Assembly (NCBI RefSeq): GCF_004348985.1
Contig: NZ_SMKW01000017.1
Span: forward strand, 1-64,000
Length of the DNA: 64,000 nucleotides
Source of the DNA: Saccharopolyspora elongata
Lineage (GTDB): Bacteria > Actinomycetota > Actinomycetes > Mycobacteriales > Pseudonocardiaceae
Direction of reading: 5' to 3'
In this document: one piece after another, positions 56,624-64,000 of the stretch
How positions within the stretch are numbered: position 1 is the stretch's first letter
How the letters are laid out: every line of letters begins with the position of its first letter
Position numbers and translations under genes: made by a program
Notes under the pieces: model-generated
Database searches by the model: none
What the model was told of the DNA's origin: nothing
What the model saw: only the letters and a program-made list of their open reading frames with translations

Positions 56624-56758
56624 CTTGCAGCTCCTAACCCGGTGCGGTCGATCACGTCGTTGCTCCGATAGGGCGACATTCAAATCGGACATGACGTGAA
56701 CTGTCAATAGCGGCGATCGGGATGGTGCATCTATTCATCCAACGGGAACATGTGGGTT

Positions 56759-56764
56759 TAGTAT
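56759..56764 (+). promoter_or_regulatory. -10 for the leaderless double-AsnC regulator
   Basis: TAGTAT lies exactly 7 nt before the GTG at 56772. The 148-bp divergent region toward AbgT also holds short inverted repeats (for example GGATG / CATCC around 56720-56740) that may bind the regulator. Confidence 0.5.
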
Positions 56765-56771
56765 CGAAGAT

Positions 56772-57785
56772 GTGGGCGGAGATGCCGTGCTGGACGAGCT
56801 CGATCTGAACCTGGTCGCCGCGCTGCAGGAGGCGCCGCGGGCGCCCATCAACGCGCTGGCCGAGGCGCTGGGCAGTTCCCCCAGCACCGTCGGGCGGCGG
56901 CTGCAGCGCCTGCACGGCGACCGCCTGTTGTGCGTGATCGGGCAGCTCGACTGGCGGCTGTTCTCCGACACCCATCCCCGGCACGTCTGGATCACCACCG
57001 AGGCCGGGCAGCTGCAGAACGTCGCCTACCGCGTCGCCGAACTCCCCGAAGCGCAGTACGTCGCCATGACGACCGGGCGCGCGGACGTGTACTGCACGGT
57101 CCACCCGGCGCGCCGGGACGCGGTGAAGGACCTGCTGACGCGGCGCATCCCGGGCCTGGCCGGGGTGGTCGCCACGCAGTCGGACCTGGTGCTGCGGGCC
57201 TTCGGGAGGGCCGACGCGTGGCGGGTGCGCCAGCTCGACGACGACCAGCGCGCGGTGCTCGCCCCGCACTGCATCGAGCAGCCCGAAGAGCCTGCGGCCC
57301 AAGGGTTTTCCGAGCACGAGCGCCGGGCGGCCCGGTTGCTGCACGCCGACGCGCGGCTGACGTCCAGCGAGCTGGCGCGCGACCTGGGCGTCAGCCAGTC
57401 CACCGCGCACCGGCTGATCGCCGGGTTGCTGGAGCGGCAGGTCGTCCGGCCGCGCGTCGAGGTGGAGCCCGCCCTGCTGGGCTTCCACCTGGAGGTCGTG
57501 CTCTCGCTGACCACCGAACCGGGCTCCACCGACGAGGTCGGGCGGGCCTTGGGGAGCCATCCCTCCGCCCGCTACGTGTCGATGGTCGCGGGCAACGCGA
57601 CGGTGATCCACCAGGGCGTCTTCCGGGACGAGGAGCACCTGGCGGACTTCCTCTCCGGCGACCTGGCGCAACTGCGGGGCATCCGGTCCGTCGAGGTCTC
57701 GGTCGTCCTGGACGTCCTGCGCCGCTACTGGATCGGCCGGGACCGCAACCGCCTCGGCGAGGCCCGCCTGCCCACCGACGGCTGA
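56772..57785 (+). CDS. Lrp/AsnC family regulator with two tandem AsnC units
   Basis: A 337-residue regulator, about twice the usual Lrp length. The first AsnC helix-turn-helix is at about 7-50 (LDELDLNLVAALQEAPRAPI) and is followed by a RAM-like domain; a second helix-turn-helix lies at about 182-230 (SEHERRAARLLHADARLTSS) with another RAM-like domain. Such double units can act like a covalent dimer. It is divergent from the AbgT-M20 pair and is its likely controller, responding to an amino acid-like effector. Confidence 0.85.
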   Translation: MGGDAVLDELDLNLVAALQEAPRAPINALAEALGSSPSTVGRRLQRLHGDRLLCVIGQLDWRLFSDTHPRHVWITTEAGQLQNVAYRVAELPEAQYVAMTTGRADVYCTVHPARRDAVKDLLTRRIPGLAGVVATQSDLVLRAFGRADAWRVRQLDDDQRAVLAPHCIEQPEEPAAQGFSEHERRAARLLHADARLTSSELARDLGVSQSTAHRLIAGLLERQVVRPRVEVEPALLGFHLEVVLSLTTEPGSTDEVGRALGSHPSARYVSMVAGNATVIHQGVFRDEEHLADFLSGDLAQLRGIRSVEVSVVLDVLRRYWIGRDRNRLGEARLPTDG

Positions 57786-57833
57786 CCTCCCGGGCGGCGC
57801 GGGCCGCCGATCGGGGGTGCCGTCGCGTCTAGG

Positions 57834-57879
57834 CCCGTGTGCACTTTGTGCCGCTATGGCAGCACAAAGTGCGCACGGG
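57834..57879. repeat. Palindromic element, family 2 copy 2
   Basis: 21-bp arms (57834-57854 and 57859-57879) with two mismatches and loop TATG. The arm CCCGTGTGCACTTTGTGC matches that of the element at 45869-45914. Like that copy it separates two convergent genes, ending 9 bp before the multicopper oxidase stop. Confidence 0.8.
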
Positions 57880-57888
57880 GTCATTCGG

Positions 57889-59451
57889 TCACACGGTTTC
57901 GAAGGTCGCCATCATGCCCATGTCCTCGTGCTCCGCGTTGTGGCAGTGGAAGACGTAGCGGCCCCGGTAGCCGTCGAAGCGGGCGATGACTTCCACCGCC
58001 TCGCCCGGGCCCAGGTCGACGGTGTCCTTCCAGCCGCCGTCCAGCGGGCCGGGCGCGCGGCCGCCGCGGGAGAGGACCTGGAAGTTCACCAGGTGCAGGT
58101 GGATCGGGTGGTGCAGGTCGGTGACGAAGCGCCAGATCTCCACGTCGCCGAGCCGCGGCCGGGCCGCCACGTAGCCCGTGTCGAACGGGCGGCCGCCGAT
58201 CAGCCAGCCGTGCCGGTCGCCGTGCCGCCCGCTGCGGAAGGAGAAATCCCTCGTCACCACGGCCTGTTCGCGGCGCAGCGGCTCTACTTCGGACAGTCTC
58301 GCCGGGATGGCGGTGTCGTCGTGTTCCCGCCGCGCCACGCGGAACCGCATCACCTGCGCCGTCGAGCCGGCGCCCAGCCGGTTGACGAGGGTGACCTCGG
58401 TGCCGACCGGGTAGCGCCCGAAGTCGACGATCGCGTCGACGCGTTCGGCGGACGCGAGCGTGATGCTGCCGTGCTCGCGCGGGGATTCGAGCAGGCCGCC
58501 GTCGGATCCGATCTGCACGAACGCCGGGCCGTCCGGGGGCGGCGGGTCCAGCGCGAGCTCGTAGCGGCGGGCGTTGGAAGCGTTGAGCAGGCGCAGCCGG
58601 TGTCGCGTCGCCGATACCTCGTGGACCGGCCACGGCACGCCGTTGACCAGGATGACGTCGCCGAGCACGCCGGCCAGGTAGGGGTCGGTCACGCCGGGCA
58701 CCCGGGTCAGCGACGGGTCGAGCGACGGGTAGTCGAAGGAGCCGTCCGCGGCGAACGCGCGGTCAGTGATCAGCAGCGGGATCTCGCGCTCGCCGCGCGG
58801 CAGCGGGAGGGTGTCCTCCTCGTCGTCGCGCACGATGTGCAACCCGGCCAGCCCGCGGTACACCGCCGGGCCGGTGAAGTCCATCCGGTGGTCGTGGTAC
58901 CAGAGCAGCGCCGCGCGCTGGTCGAGCGGGAACGTGTAGTCGCGTGTGCCTTCGGTGATCACGGCCGCCGGGTCGTGCATCGAGTGGTGGCCTCCGGACC
59001 AGCCCCGGGCGGGCAGGACCAGGTCGGTGGGGTAGCCGTCGGACTCCGGCGGGGTGTGCCCGCCGTGCAGGTGCACGACGGTCGGCACCGGAAGGTCGTT
59101 GCGGTGCCGGACGATCGCGGGGCGGCCGCGCCGCGATTCGATGGTCGGGCCGGGGAAAATGCCTTCGTAGCCCCAGATCGGCGTGCGCACGCCGGGCAGG
59201 ATCTCCGCCGCCGCCTCCCGGGCGGTGATCTCGTAGTGATCGGCTTTCCCGTCCCGCGCAACGGGTTCGAGCACCGGCGGCAGGCGCAGCGGCAGCTGGA
59301 ACGGGGCGGGCGGCCGGATGGCGCTGCGCAGGATCGCGCCGGTCGAGGTGCGCTGCGCCAGCAGCTGGGGGCCGCCCAGCCCGGCGGCCAGCACCAGCCC
59401 GGCGCCGCCGGTGAGGCCGAGGAACCGGCGGCGTCCCAGCCGGCCGCTCAT
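57889..59451 (-). CDS. Exported multicopper oxidase
   Basis: A 520-residue cupredoxin enzyme that oxidises phenols, metals or similar reductants with oxygen. A Tat signal GRRRFLGLTGGAG is followed by cupredoxin domains. Copper ligands lie in VVHLHGGH (about 126-132), LLWYHDHRM, HHPIHLHLVNFQVL and VFHCHNAEHEDMGMM (type 1 Cys-His with Met). It resembles CueO/bilirubin-oxidase-like enzymes. The ATG at 59451 overlaps the stop of a small membrane protein gene, so the two are translated together. Confidence 0.92.
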   Translation of the reverse strand: MSGRLGRRRFLGLTGGAGLVLAAGLGGPQLLAQRTSTGAILRSAIRPPAPFQLPLRLPPVLEPVARDGKADHYEITAREAAAEILPGVRTPIWGYEGIFPGPTIESRRGRPAIVRHRNDLPVPTVVHLHGGHTPPESDGYPTDLVLPARGWSGGHHSMHDPAAVITEGTRDYTFPLDQRAALLWYHDHRMDFTGPAVYRGLAGLHIVRDDEEDTLPLPRGEREIPLLITDRAFAADGSFDYPSLDPSLTRVPGVTDPYLAGVLGDVILVNGVPWPVHEVSATRHRLRLLNASNARRYELALDPPPPDGPAFVQIGSDGGLLESPREHGSITLASAERVDAIVDFGRYPVGTEVTLVNRLGAGSTAQVMRFRVARREHDDTAIPARLSEVEPLRREQAVVTRDFSFRSGRHGDRHGWLIGGRPFDTGYVAARPRLGDVEIWRFVTDLHHPIHLHLVNFQVLSRGGRAPGPLDGGWKDTVDLGPGEAVEVIARFDGYRGRYVFHCHNAEHEDMGMMATFETV

Positions 59452-59879
59452 CGGGTCACCTCCGGGAGGCCCAGGGTGCTCGGCCGCAGGAGCGCGATCA
59501 GCGAGGTGACGGTCAGGACGATCAGCGCGACGCCCAGCGGGAAGTGCAGGTCGAGCGCGCCGTTCAGGCCGGCGAAGTACTGGACCGTTTCGCCGAGGAC
59601 GATCAGCAGGGCCACCGCGCTCGGCCAGCGGGCGCCGCGCAGCGCCCACAGCACGATCGCGGCGACGAGCTGCACCAGGGCGAGGTAGAAGACGACGTCG
59701 GCGCCGACGGCGTGGTTGTGCAGCATTTCGTAGTCGCCGCTGAGGAAAACGCCCGCGAACACCGGTTGCCCGAAGATGGCGACCGCGTGGGCCGCCGCGA
59801 CGAGGCGGAGCGCGAACAACGCCGGACGGGTCCGGGCTCGGGCAGGTGCGGCCGGTTCGGCCGAAGTGGACGGTCCCAT
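59448..59879 (-). CDS. Small membrane protein partner of the multicopper oxidase
   Basis: A 143-residue protein with four membrane segments. I do not recognise a named family. AAHAVAIFGQPVFAGVFLSG and MLHNHAVGADVVFYLAL contain conserved-looking His residues near membrane ends, which might bind haem or copper; this is speculation. It overlaps the oxidase gene by 4 bp and is transcribed first, and is divergent from a LysR regulator. Confidence 0.75.
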   Translation of the reverse strand: MGPSTSAEPAAPARARTRPALFALRLVAAAHAVAIFGQPVFAGVFLSGDYEMLHNHAVGADVVFYLALVQLVAAIVLWALRGARWPSAVALLIVLGETVQYFAGLNGALDLHFPLGVALIVLTVTSLIALLRPSTLGLPEVTR

Positions 59880-59970
59880 CGCGGTTCTTCCTGAATGGTC
59901 GGGATTCTCGGATCGATTGCGACGTTAATGGCGTTCTTCGATGCCTTCCAAGGCCAATTTCGCTATGTAC

Positions 59971-59990
59971 TCATGCCTTGTGAGGCATGA
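59971..59990. promoter_or_regulatory. LysR-type operator candidate
   Basis: TCATGCCT-TGTG-AGGCATGA is a perfect 8-bp-arm inverted repeat 7 bp before the LysR ATG, in the region divergent from the oxidase operon. A shorter GCCTT-CC-AAGGC repeat lies at 59943-59954. Confidence 0.6.
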
Positions 59991-59997
59991 TGGTCTG

Positions 59998-60882
59998 ATG
60001 GACCTGCTGCCGCTGCGCTACTTCCAGGCCGTCGCGCGCCACGAGCACATCAGCCGGGCCGCGGCGGATCTGCGGGTCTCCCAGCCGTCACTGAGCCGCA
60101 CCATCGCGCGGCTGGAGACCGAGCTCGGCGTCCCGCTGTTCGACCGGCAGGGGCGCAACATCCGGCTGAACCGCTTCGGCGCGGCGTTCCTGCGGAGGGT
60201 CGACCGGGTGCTGGGGGAGCTCGACGACGGCCGGCAGGAGCTCGCCGACGCGGCCGGGCTGGCGCACGGCAGCATCGTGGTCGCCTCCGAAACGATGTAC
60301 ACGGTCGTCTCCGCGATGGTCGGCTTCCGCGCCGAGCACCCGGGCGTCGACGTGCGGCTCTACCAGGCGCCTGCGGAGGTGATGCTGCAACGGCTGCGCC
60401 ACGGCGAGGTGGACCTCTGCCTGTCGTCGCAGCCGGTGGACGACCCGGCGCTGGAGGTGACCGAGGTGCTGCGCGAAGAGGTGCTGCTCGCGGTCCCGGC
60501 CGGACACCGCTTGGGGTCCCGGGAGAGCGTCGGCATCGAGGAACTCGTGGGCGAGCCGTTCATCACCACCGACCACGGCTACTGGCCGCGAGTGCTGGCG
60601 GAGCGGTTGTTCGCCGCTGCGGGGCAGCAGCTGTCGATCGCCTGCGAGGGCAACGAGCCGGGGGCGACGGCGTTCCTGATCAGCATGGGGCTCGGTGTCG
60701 GCTTCGTCCCGCAGATGGCCGGCCACCACGACGTGGCTCCGCTGGCGCTGCTGCGCGTCGATTCGCCCGATTGCCACCGCACCCTGTCGTTCGCGTGGCG
60801 CCGGGACGCCTACCTCTCCGCGGCCGCGCGGCGGTTCCGGGAGCACGTCACCGACGCAATCCGCAGCGAAGCGGCGAGGTGA
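59998..60882 (+). CDS. LysR family transcriptional regulator
   Basis: A 294-residue regulator. The N-terminal helix-turn-helix reads LRYFQAVARHEHISRAAADL then SQPSLSRTIARLETELGVPL; the C-terminal periplasmic-binding-type domain binds an effector. The ATG at 59998 begins the family sequence; the frame also opens at 59941, but that would read through the operator. It probably controls the divergent membrane protein-oxidase operon and itself. Confidence 0.9.
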   Translation: MDLLPLRYFQAVARHEHISRAAADLRVSQPSLSRTIARLETELGVPLFDRQGRNIRLNRFGAAFLRRVDRVLGELDDGRQELADAAGLAHGSIVVASETMYTVVSAMVGFRAEHPGVDVRLYQAPAEVMLQRLRHGEVDLCLSSQPVDDPALEVTEVLREEVLLAVPAGHRLGSRESVGIEELVGEPFITTDHGYWPRVLAERLFAAAGQQLSIACEGNEPGATAFLISMGLGVGFVPQMAGHHDVAPLALLRVDSPDCHRTLSFAWRRDAYLSAAARRFREHVTDAIRSEAAR

Positions 60883-60923
60883 CGAATCGGCCGAAAAACG
60901 CTTTCCGTCACGCGTGTTGCGCC

Positions 60924-60950
60924 GTTCGGCGGCGGCGCGCGCGGCCGAAC
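60924..60950 (+). terminator. Hairpin after the LysR gene
   Basis: GTTCGGC (60924-60930) pairs with GCCGAAC (60944-60950) around a GC-rich 13-nt loop, in the 165-bp gap before the P450 gene. Confidence 0.45.
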
Positions 60951-61047
60951 GCGCATAGCTGAGCGGGCTCTCAGATCGGTGTGACAGCCGGACGTGAAAG
61001 GAGTTCACTGGATTCAGGGTCAACGCTGCCTAGCGCGAAGGAATCCG

Positions 61048-62274
61048 ATGTCCACCACCGAGGCGCACACCGATCTTCCCGTCTTCGACCACGAGTTCGT
61101 GCAGAACCTGCACGCCCGGTACGACAAGCTGCGGGCCACCACCCCGGTGCAGCGGATGGTCACCAGGGACGGCTTGGAGGTCTGGGTGATCACCCGCTAC
61201 GACGACGCGCGCGCCGCGTTGGCGGACCCCCGGCTCAGCAAGGACGTCACCCGGCTCAAGCTGGTGATCAACGAGAAGCTGCCGCCGGAGGCAGCCCGCC
61301 GGGAGTTCGCCAGCGAAATGGCCGAGCACATGCTCAACATGGACCCGCCGGACCACACCCGGCTGCGCAAGCTGGTGGTCAAGGCGTTCACCGCGCGCCG
61401 GGTGGAGGCCATGCGCCCGCGCGTCGAGGAGATCAGCGCGGGACTGCTGGACGCGATGGCCGATGAGTCCGAAGTGGACCTGCTGGACGCGTTCGCGTTC
61501 CCGCTGCCGATGCAGGTGATCTCCGAGCTGCTCGGAGTGGATGAGACCCGCCGGGACGACTTCCGGGCCTGGACCAACACCCTGGTGGACGCCTCGGACC
61601 ACGCGTCGGCCAAGCAGGCCGCCGAGGCGATGGCCAAGTACCTGATCGAGCTCATCGAGATCAAGCGCCGCGAACCGGCCGACGACCTGCTCACCGGGCT
61701 CATCGAGGCCACCGAGGACGAGGACCGGCTCAGCAAGCATGAACTGATCTCGATGGTGTTCCTGCTGCTGCTCGCCGGGCACGAGACGACGGTGAACCTG
61801 ATCGGCAACGGCGTGCTGGCGCTGCTGCGCAACCCCGATCAGTGGGCGGCGCTGGTGGCGGATCCGGGGCTGGTGCCCGCCGCCGTCGAGGAGATGCTGC
61901 GCTTCGACGGCCCGGTGATCCACGGGACGTTCCGGCACACCGCCGAGGCGGTCGAGGTCGGCGGCGTGGAGATCCCGGCGGGCGAGATCGTCTGGGTGGG
62001 GCTGGCCTCGGCGAACAACGACCCGGAGCGCTTCGCCGAGCCGGAGCGCTTCGACATCGAGCGCGACGCGCACGGCCACCTGGCCTTCGGCCACGGCATC
62101 CACTTCTGCCTCGGCGCGCAGCTGGCCCGCCTGGAGGCGCAGATCGCGATCCGGCACCTCGTCGAGCGCTTCCCGAACCTCCGGCCGGTCGGCTCGGTGG
62201 AGGACGCCCAGTGGCGCTTCAGCAGCCTGATCCACGGCCTCCGCAGCCTCCCGGTCCACCCCGGGACGCACTGA
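61048..62274 (+). CDS. Cytochrome P450
   Basis: A 408-residue soluble haem monooxygenase of the actinobacterial class I type. I-helix motif AGHETT (243-248), ExxR at E282-R285, and the haem loop FGHGIHFCLGAQLAR with Cys354. General wording resembles CYP107-like enzymes of secondary metabolism, but the substrate is not readable. No ferredoxin or reductase gene is adjacent. The ATG at 61048 after GAAGGA is preferred to one at 60994. Confidence 0.94.
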   Translation: MSTTEAHTDLPVFDHEFVQNLHARYDKLRATTPVQRMVTRDGLEVWVITRYDDARAALADPRLSKDVTRLKLVINEKLPPEAARREFASEMAEHMLNMDPPDHTRLRKLVVKAFTARRVEAMRPRVEEISAGLLDAMADESEVDLLDAFAFPLPMQVISELLGVDETRRDDFRAWTNTLVDASDHASAKQAAEAMAKYLIELIEIKRREPADDLLTGLIEATEDEDRLSKHELISMVFLLLLAGHETTVNLIGNGVLALLRNPDQWAALVADPGLVPAAVEEMLRFDGPVIHGTFRHTAEAVEVGGVEIPAGEIVWVGLASANNDPERFAEPERFDIERDAHGHLAFGHGIHFCLGAQLARLEAQIAIRHLVERFPNLRPVGSVEDAQWRFSSLIHGLRSLPVHPGTH

Positions 62275-62289
62275 CCCGGGGTGGGCGGT

Positions 62290-62337
62290 CCGCAATTTCC
62301 ATTGAAATCGAACCTTCGATTTCAATGGAAATTGCGG
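62290..62337. repeat. 48-bp palindromic element, family 1 copy 2
   Basis: Perfect 23-bp arms (62290-62312 and 62315-62337) with a 2-nt loop CC. Outer arm CCGCAATTTC is shared with the element at 27317-27364. It lies 15 bp after the P450 stop and could terminate that gene. Confidence 0.82.
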
Positions 62338-62346
62338 CGGGACGAT

Positions 62347-62392
62347 CTCCTCCTCGAGGAGGAGGTTCCGGGCCGGGTGGCGCGGCTACTTT
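62347..62392 (+). promoter_or_regulatory. Promoter of the two-component pair with palindromic site
   Basis: TACTTT (62387-62392) lies 6 nt before the kinase ATG, giving a leaderless transcript. An 18-bp perfect palindrome CTCCTCCTCGAGGAGGAG (62347-62364) covers the -35 position and may be an operator. Confidence 0.5.
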
Positions 62393-62398
62393 GGTCCG

Positions 62399-63580
62399 AT
62401 GCGGATCTCGTGGCCGGGCCGGCCGCTGGTGGCCGACGGCGTGGTGGCGGTGCTCGTCCTCGCGTTGGGCGGCGGCACGTCGCTGACCGCCGTGCGGGGC
62501 GCCGATCCGCTGCTGTGGGTGGCGCTCCTCGCGGTTTCGGTCTGGCTCTCCGCGAGCCTGGCCTTCCGCCGGGTGCGGCCGACCGGGGCGTTCGTCGCGG
62601 GCTCGATCGCGATGCTGGTGCTGGTCGCGCTGCCGGACATCCCCGGCGACGTCTCGCCGGTGCTGCTGCCGTTCTCACTGATCTACCCGGTGCTGCTGTA
62701 CTCGGTCGTCGCGTACGCCGAGCGGTCCGCGCTGCCGGTGCTGTGCGGCTTGCTCGGCGCCGCGATCGTCGTGGCGCGGGTGCTTTTCGACTACCCGGAA
62801 CCCGCGATCGACTGGCCCGCGGTCGTCGGCCTGGGGGCCGGGGCGGTCGGCTCGGTGCTCGCGGCCTGGGCGCTCGGCCGGTACCGGCGGATCAGGGTCG
62901 CTTACGTGCGCTCGCTGGAGGAGCGCGCGGCGCAGGCGGAGCAGCTGCGCGAGCAGCAGGTGCGCGACGCCATCGCCGCCGAGCGCCGGCTGATCGCCCG
63001 GGAGATCCACGACGTGGCCGCGCATTCGCTGGCCGTCGTGCTCGCCCAGGCCGACACCGCGCGACTGGTCTTCGACCGCGATCCGGAGAAGGCGCGGGCG
63101 ATGATCGGTACGGCGGTGGAGGTCGGCCGGGAGGCGATGGGGGAGATGCGCAGCATGCTCGGCGTGCTGCGCGCCGGCGACGAGAGCATCGAGACCGGCG
63201 GCGACATCGCCGAGCTGGTCGAGAAGTTCCGCGGCACGGGCGCCGACGTCGAGCTGGTCGGCACCGGCACCCCGCGCGAGATCAGCACCGCGCAGCGCCA
63301 CGCCGTCTACCGGATCGTCCAGGAATCGGTCACCAACGCCCTCAAGCACGTCGGATCCGGGGTCTCCTGCCGGGTCGCCCTGGACTGGGGCGCGGACCGG
63401 CTCGTGGTGGCGGTGTCGGACGACGGGCCGGGGACCGCGGCCGATCTCACCGCGCGCGGTGGCTATGGCATCGTCGGCATGGCCGAGCGGATGCGGCAGA
63501 TCGGAGGCGATTTCGTGGTGCGCAGCGAGCCCGGTGCCGGGACCGAGGTCCGGGCCGAGTTCGGGTATTCCGCGCGATGA
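62399..63580 (+). CDS. NarL-type sensor histidine kinase (HisKA_3)
   Basis: A 393-residue membrane kinase. About five membrane segments (residues 9-160) have almost no extracellular loop, so the signal is probably sensed in or at the membrane. The phospho-accepting H204 lies in RRLIAREIHDVAAHSLAVVL; the ATPase domain has ESVTNALKH (N box) and DDGPGTAADL and GGYGIVGMAERM. Overlaps the response regulator gene (ATGA). Confidence 0.93.
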   Translation: MRISWPGRPLVADGVVAVLVLALGGGTSLTAVRGADPLLWVALLAVSVWLSASLAFRRVRPTGAFVAGSIAMLVLVALPDIPGDVSPVLLPFSLIYPVLLYSVVAYAERSALPVLCGLLGAAIVVARVLFDYPEPAIDWPAVVGLGAGAVGSVLAAWALGRYRRIRVAYVRSLEERAAQAEQLREQQVRDAIAAERRLIAREIHDVAAHSLAVVLAQADTARLVFDRDPEKARAMIGTAVEVGREAMGEMRSMLGVLRAGDESIETGGDIAELVEKFRGTGADVELVGTGTPREISTAQRHAVYRIVQESVTNALKHVGSGVSCRVALDWGADRLVVAVSDDGPGTAADLTARGGYGIVGMAERMRQIGGDFVVRSEPGAGTEVRAEFGYSAR

Positions 63581-64000
63581 CGATCCGAGTCGTCGTCGCC
63601 GACGACCAGCAGCTCATCCGGTCCGCGCTGACCACCGTGATCGGCCTGCACGACGACCTGGAGTGCGTGGCCGAGGCGTCGACGGGCCGGGAGGCCGTCG
63701 AGGCGTGCCGGGCCCACCGGGTGGACGTGGTGCTGATGGACATCCGGATGCCCGGCCTGGACGGCATCGCCGCGACCGGGCTGATCACCGGTGGGGTGCC
63801 CGGCACCCGCGTGCTGGTCCTGACCACGTTCGACCTCGACGAGAACCTGTTCGCCGTGCTGCGGGCCGGCGCCAGCGGCTTCCTCACCAAGGACACGCCG
63901 GGCGAGGACGTCGTCGAAGCGGTCCGGACGGTCCACAAGGGACATTCGATCGTCTCGCCCCGCGCGACCGGGAGCCTGCTGGAACTCGCCCGCCGCGCGG
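63577..64000 (+). CDS. NarL/LuxR-type response regulator, cut by window end
   Basis: The visible 141 residues form a receiver domain: acidic pair D9-D10, phospho-acceptor D55 in VVLMDIRMPG, and the conserved Lys in GFLTKDTP. The LuxR-type helix-turn-helix expected after it lies beyond the window. The ATG at 63577 overlaps the kinase stop, and the frame stays open to 64000. Confidence 0.92.
   Translation, partial: MTIRVVVADDQQLIRSALTTVIGLHDDLECVAEASTGREAVEACRAHRVDVVLMDIRMPGLDGIAATGLITGGVPGTRVLVLTTFDLDENLFAVLRAGASGFLTKDTPGEDVVEAVRTVHKGHSIVSPRATGSLLELARRA

Noticed and set aside
61048..62274. P450 as part of a biosynthetic gene cluster or a nitrating partner of nos
   Set aside because: No polyketide, peptide synthetase or TxtE-like context, and nos is about 35 kb away.

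Overview
The window is a high-GC, Gram-positive (actinobacterial) chromosome segment. Gene order, meso-diaminopimelate-type MurE, Wag31/SepF, frequent GTG/TTG starts, leaderless promoters, an ileS T-box and a SAM-IV-like riboswitch all fit Actinobacteria. The overall gene content, including a bacterial nitric oxide synthase oxygenase, suggests Pseudonocardiaceae (Saccharopolyspora-like). That genus guess is inference and was not tested by any search.

Backbone: the window is built around a division and cell wall (dcw) cluster read left to right. Its order is mraZ, rsmH, an ftsL-like gene and ftsI (48-4382); murE, murF, mraY, murD, ftsW, murG, murC and ftsQ (12985-23393); then ftsZ, pgeF, yggS, sepF, yggT and wag31 (33123-38073). 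Most neighbours overlap by 4 bp, so translation is probably coupled. After wag31 come a small membrane protein, a T-box leader with ileS, a SAM-IV-like riboswitch with a class V PLP enzyme, lspA, an RluD-type pseudouridine synthase and dnaE.

Interruptions: two blocks of unrelated genes split the usual order. Block 1 (4392-12735, between ftsI and murE) holds a 1185-residue EccC-like FtsK/SpoIIIE ATPase with a duplicated first ATPase domain, an MFS permease divergent from an IlvD/Edd-type sugar-acid dehydratase, a frameshifted secreted protein gene and an unknown gene. Block 2 (23402-32608, between ftsQ and ftsZ) holds a MarR regulator divergent from a frameshifted FAD monooxygenase gene, nitric oxide synthase oxygenase, a carboxymuconolactone-decarboxylase-like protein divergent from an HxlR regulator, a sugar ABC importer without ATPase, a WYL regulator and an SDR protein.

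Right part (45.5-64 kb): a three-gene proton-translocating transhydrogenase operon, an HTH/Pro-Gly-Gln/DUF4352-like protein, dnaE, an M20 peptidase-AbgT pair with a divergent double-AsnC regulator, a multicopper oxidase with a small membrane partner and a divergent LysR regulator, a cytochrome P450, and a NarL-type two-component pair that runs off the end.

Non-coding structure is rich. Several families of long perfect or near-perfect palindromes sit between genes (17142, 27317, 30565, 43755-43878, 45869, 57834, 62290), and some recur. Convergent gene pairs are closed by bidirectional hairpins (4374-4400, 11318-11359). The clearest oddities are the domain-duplicated orphan EccC-like ATPase, the recurring intergenic palindromes, and the SAM-IV-controlled PLP enzyme. 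No tRNA, rRNA, CRISPR array, transposase or integrase was seen.
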